The translations under genes were made by a program, and so were the position numbers. Below are positions 5,889-6,017 of a stretch of 6,017 nt of DNA, in pieces; positions within the stretch are counted from its first letter, which is position 1; the number at the start of each line of letters is the position of its first letter. Below the pieces are notes generated by a model. The model ran no database searches, was not told where the DNA came from, and worked only from the letters and a program-made list of their open reading frames with translations. The stretch lies in assembly GCA_026392325.1 (NCBI GenBank), contig JAPLCH010000166.1, forward strand, positions 8,628-14,644, in the 5' to 3' direction. The DNA comes from Solirubrobacterales bacterium (GTDB lineage: Bacteria; Actinomycetota; Thermoleophilia; Solirubrobacterales; Solirubrobacteraceae).

Positions 5889-6017
5889 TTTCAGTTCTCC
5901 CTCCGGACCCTCGGTGGTTTTTCAAAGCTAGGGCGACCAACTGAAAGAGAAGGTGAAGTCGACTGAAAAGGGCCTAAAAACAGTTGCGCCCCCGGCCATC
6001 GGCCGGGGGCGTCCTGT
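5823..6017 (-). repeat. Right arm of the large imperfect inverted repeat
   Basis: This is the mirror of the left arm, read on the minus strand: the terminator at its outer end, the same leader blocks (AAAGAGAAGGTGAAG and AAGCTAGGGCG on the plus strand), then SD, ATG and signal peptide. The ACAGGACG outer end matches the left arm up to the last base of the window, so the repeat may continue beyond it. The arm differs from the left one at scattered positions, so it is not a simple exact fold-back copy. Confidence 0.9.
5976..6011 (-). terminator. Minus-strand intrinsic terminator at the outer end of the right repeat arm
   Basis: The stem 5987-5997 with 6001-6011 (11 bp, loop ATC) is followed on the minus strand by the T-run complementary to AAAAA at 5976-5980. 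It is nearly identical to the 5598-5633 terminator but points the other way. It would stop transcription entering from the right, which suggests a minus-strand gene ends just beyond the window. Confidence 0.75.

Noticed and set aside
5683..5931. Plus-strand 82-codon frame across the palindrome
   Set aside because: It is out of frame with the ATG/SD/signal peptide at 5723 and runs through both arms. Its hydrophobic part is the antisense of the other arm's signal peptide. Its counterpart at 5653-5940 minus is similar only because of the inverted symmetry.
5653..5940. Minus-strand 95-codon frame across the palindrome
   Set aside because: It is a mirror artefact of the same palindrome, with no SD before its ATG and substitutions between arms that are not silent in this frame.
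5592..6017. CRISPR array or classical insertion sequence
   Set aside because: There are only two repeat copies, in inverted orientation, with no regular spacers and no transposase gene in the window. A foldback/MITE origin remains possible but target-site duplication cannot be tested because the right flank is missing.

Overview
The window looks like a fragment of an actinobacterial (Actinomycetota) chromosome. The evidence is a class II, B12-dependent ribonucleotide reductase with the conserved blocks familiar from actinobacterial NrdJ, moderately GC-rich DNA by eye, and two genes preceded by TAnnnT/TATAAA-type -10 boxes lying so close to an ATG that leaderless mRNAs are likely. The phylum is an inference. 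Nothing in the window fixes the genus.

Layout from left to right. (1) Positions 1-2489, plus strand: the 3' roughly six-sevenths of nrdJ, open through the left edge. It is followed by a small hairpin and a strong intrinsic terminator (2531-2560). (2) Positions 2615-3991, plus: a 458-aa FAD-dependent amine-oxidase-family oxidoreductase, apparently expressed from its own leaderless promoter. Its FAD-binding ends are intact, but it lacks the flavin-linking cysteine and the aromatic cage tyrosines of classical monoamine oxidases. (3) Positions about 4098-5564, plus: a two-part protein of unknown function, with a beta-rich, probably propeller-like N-terminal half and a long Ala/Lys/Gln/Glu-rich helical tail ending in a short hydrophobic segment. 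The frame of its body has no ATG or GTG start. A good promoter and an ATG at 4069 lie one frame away, separated from the body by a run of five C, so a one-base frameshift is suspected. A terminator follows at 5598-5633.

(4) Positions 5592-6017: the odd part. This stretch is one large imperfect inverted repeat with two arms of about 195 bp, roughly 85-90% alike by hand alignment, around a central segment of about 34 bp. Each arm contains, from outside inwards, an intrinsic terminator, a short leader with a -10-like TAGCTT and a Shine-Dalgarno-like purine run, an ATG, and the first about 24 codons of a Sec signal peptide. Differences between arms inside the coding part are mostly synonymous or conservative. 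The arms are therefore best read as the 5' ends of two diverged paralogous secreted-protein genes, fused head to head and facing each other, with both gene bodies missing. The window ends exactly at the outer end of the right arm.

The first three genes do not form an obvious pathway. nrdJ is housekeeping (dNTP supply), and the other two seem separately transcribed. The most useful leads are the diverged inverted duplication at the right end, its microhomology-like junction, and the possible frameshift at the start of the third gene.
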